From the NCBI RefSeq assembly GCF_000577335.1, contig NZ_CBYL010000008.1, positions 30,736-94,735 of the forward strand: a DNA stretch of 64,000 nucleotides, given 5' to 3'. Position numbers and translations under genes: made by a program. This document shows positions 62,713 through 64,000 of this stretch, in pieces; position 1 is the first letter of the stretch; the number at the start of each line of letters is the position of its first letter. The DNA comes from Faecalispora jeddahensis. GTDB taxonomy: Bacteria; Bacillota; Clostridia; Oscillospirales; Acutalibacteraceae. A model generated the notes under the pieces. That model saw nothing but the letters and a program-made list of their open reading frames with translations. It searched no databases and was not told where the DNA came from.

Positions 62713-64000
62713 TTATTTCTGGCTGTCGTCCACATCTTTAAAGTCCGCGTCGTACACCGTCTGACTGTCGCCCGCCGCCGGGCCTTCCTGGGGCTGGCCG
62801 CCCATATCGGGAGCTGCTGCCGCGCCGCCCTGCGGGGCGTTGGCCTTATACAGCTTCTCAGAAACCGCGTATAGGCTCTTCTGCAGGTCTTCGGTCTTGA
62901 GCTTGAGTTCCTCGACGGAAGCGGACGTCAGCATCCCCTTAAGCTCAGAAACCTTCTGGTTCAGCTCGGTCTTATCGGCTTCTTCAATCTTGTCGCCGCT
63001 GTCAGAGATCAGCTTCTCAACGGAATAGCACAGGTTTTCCGCCTCGTTTTTGGTGTCGACTTCTTCGCGGCGCTTCTTGTCCTCGGCGGCAAACTGCTCC
63101 GCTTCCTTCACGGCCTTGTCGATGTCGTCCTTGCTCATGTTGGTGCTGGAGGTAATCGTGATGTGCTGTTCCTTGCCGGTGCCAAGATCCTTTGCGGATA
63201 CGTTCACGATGCCGTTGGCATCCAGATCAAAGGTAACCTCGATCTGGGGGATTCCACGGGGAGCGGGAGCGATGCCGTCGAGCTTGAACAGGCCCAGCTG
63301 CTTGTTGTCGCGGGCAAATTCACGCTCGCCCTGCAGCACGTTGACCTCTACCTGGGTCTGGCCGTCCGCAGCGGTGGAGAACACCTGGCTCTTCTTGGTC
63401 GGAATCGTGGTGTTGCGCTCAATGATTTTGGTCATGATGCCGCCCATGGTCTCAACGCCCAAAGAAAGGGGAGTAACGTCCAGCAGCAGCAGGCCCTGAA
63501 CCTCGCCGCCCAGAACGCCGGCCTGCAGCGCAGCGCCGATCGCGACGCACTCGTCGGGGTTGATGCCCTTGAACGGGTCTTTGCCGGTCAGGCTCTTGAC
63601 CGCATCCTGCACCGCGGGGATTCTGGAAGAACCGCCGACCATCAGCACCTTGCTGATGTCGGAAATCTGCAGGCCGGAATCCTGCAGAGCCTGGCGCACG
63701 GGGCCCATGGTCTTTTCTACCAGATCAGCGGTCAGCTCGTTGAACTTCGCGCGGGAAAGAGTCAAATCCAAATGCTTCGGGCCGGTTGCGTCCGCCGTGA
63801 TGAACGGCAGGTTAATGGAAGCGGAGGTCATGCCGGAAAGCTCGATCTTCGCCTTTTCAGCAGCCTCCTTCAGGCGCTGCATCGCCATTTTGTCGCCGCT
63901 CAAATCAATGCCGGCTTCCCTCTTGAAGCTGTCGACCATCCAGTCCATGACGCGCTTGTCGAAATCGTCGCCGCCCAGGCGGTTGTTGCCGGCGGTGGCG
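62713..64000 (-). CDS. dnaK: chaperone DnaK (C-terminal part, cut by window edge)
   Basis: Hsp70, about 429 codons visible from the frame running off the end at 64000. It includes the ATPase segment [12 protein letters not shown], the [14 protein letters not shown] nucleotide-binding signature, the substrate-binding domain starting with [17 protein letters not shown], and the lid with a Gly/Pro-rich C-terminal tail ([16 protein letters not shown]). The N-terminal part and the upstream hrcA-grpE genes, if present, lie outside the window. Order dnaK-dnaJ is usual in Firmicutes. Confidence 0.97.
   Translation of the reverse strand, partial: ATAGNNRLGGDDFDKRVMDWMVDSFKREAGIDLSGDKMAMQRLKEAAEKAKIELSGMTSASINLPFITADATGPKHLDLTLSRAKFNELTADLVEKTMGPVRQALQDSGLQISDISKVLMVGGSSRIPAVQDAVKSLTGKDPFKGINPDECVAIGAALQAGVLGGEVQGLLLLDVTPLSLGVETMGGIMTKIIERNTTIPTKKSQVFSTAADGQTQVEVNVLQGEREFARDNKQLGLFKLDGIAPAPRGIPQIEVTFDLDANGIVNVSAKDLGTGKEQHITITSSTNMSKDDIDKAVKEAEQFAAEDKKRREEVDTKNEAENLCYSVEKLISDSGDKIEEADKTELNQKVSELKGMLTSASVEELKLKTEDLQKSLYAVSEKLYKANAPQGGAAAAPDMGGQPQEGPAAGDSQTVYDADFKDVDDSQK

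Overview
The window looks like a chromosomal segment of an anaerobic, GC-rich Firmicute, most likely a clostridium of the Oscillospirales (Ruminococcaceae-like) type. The grounds are: moderately high GC in the core genes, strong AGGAGG ribosome binding sites with frequent GTG and TTG starts, zinc-type S14, a zinc-ribbon L24, short archaeal-type ProS, sodium-pumping decarboxylase subunits, the EF-G-like GTPase and the conserved small clostridial protein at 38.3 kb. The genus cannot be fixed from the sequence.

Layout. 1-9.4 kb is the S10-spc ribosomal protein operon on the minus strand (rpsJ to rplO, rplO cut by the window edge), with a promoter and a terminator-like attenuator in the rpsJ leader. 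9.4-13.9 kb, also minus, holds a decarboxylase beta/gamma pair, proS, two tiny tandem paralogues that carry the ion-site motif of the beta subunit, and a lipoprotein. acpP (minus) and aroE (plus) then diverge. 14.4-22.7 kb is an almost complete shikimate to phenylalanine/tyrosine supercluster: aroE-aroK, then a second promoter, a 50-codon leader peptide packed with Phe, Tyr and Trp codons and a terminator, then aroF-tyrA-aroB-aroA-aroC-pheA. This looks like ribosome-mediated attenuation by aromatic amino acids.

22.8-38 kb is a mixed region: low-GC secreted proteins, ridA with threonine dehydratase, an XRE regulator, a sugar-ABC ATPase (msmK type), rsuA, a DUF4830-like protein, gltS, fba, an OGG1-like glycosylase, and a formamidase-permease operon next to its own LytS-like kinase and BTAD-type response regulator, with tandem 11-bp repeats at the promoter. 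38-46 kb has a DnaA-box-like cluster, a candidate structured RNA upstream of rlmB, a 1116-residue protein that looks like a catalytically dead P-type ATPase with a long disordered N-terminus, and an EF-G-like GTPase. 46.5-56 kb has leuCD, a Crp/Fnr regulator, three tandem 122-bp repeats, a YdbS/YdbT-like pair, a second GltS-type transporter with a D-2-hydroxyacid dehydrogenase, and a divergent pair of small DNA-binding proteins. 56-64 kb has secA, several low-GC small membrane or secreted proteins (one bacteriocin-like), dnaJ and the C-terminal part of dnaK.

Functional threads: translation and protein export or folding (ribosomal operon, EF-G-like, RlmB, RsuA, SecA, DnaK/DnaJ); aromatic amino acid synthesis under two promoters; and amino acid uptake and fermentation (two GltS-type carriers, threonine dehydratase with RidA, sodium-pump decarboxylase subunits, a hydroxyacid dehydrogenase). 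AT-rich islands at about 22.8-23.9, 45.8-46.3, 54.9-55.9 and 59.4-61.3 kb look like later acquisitions.
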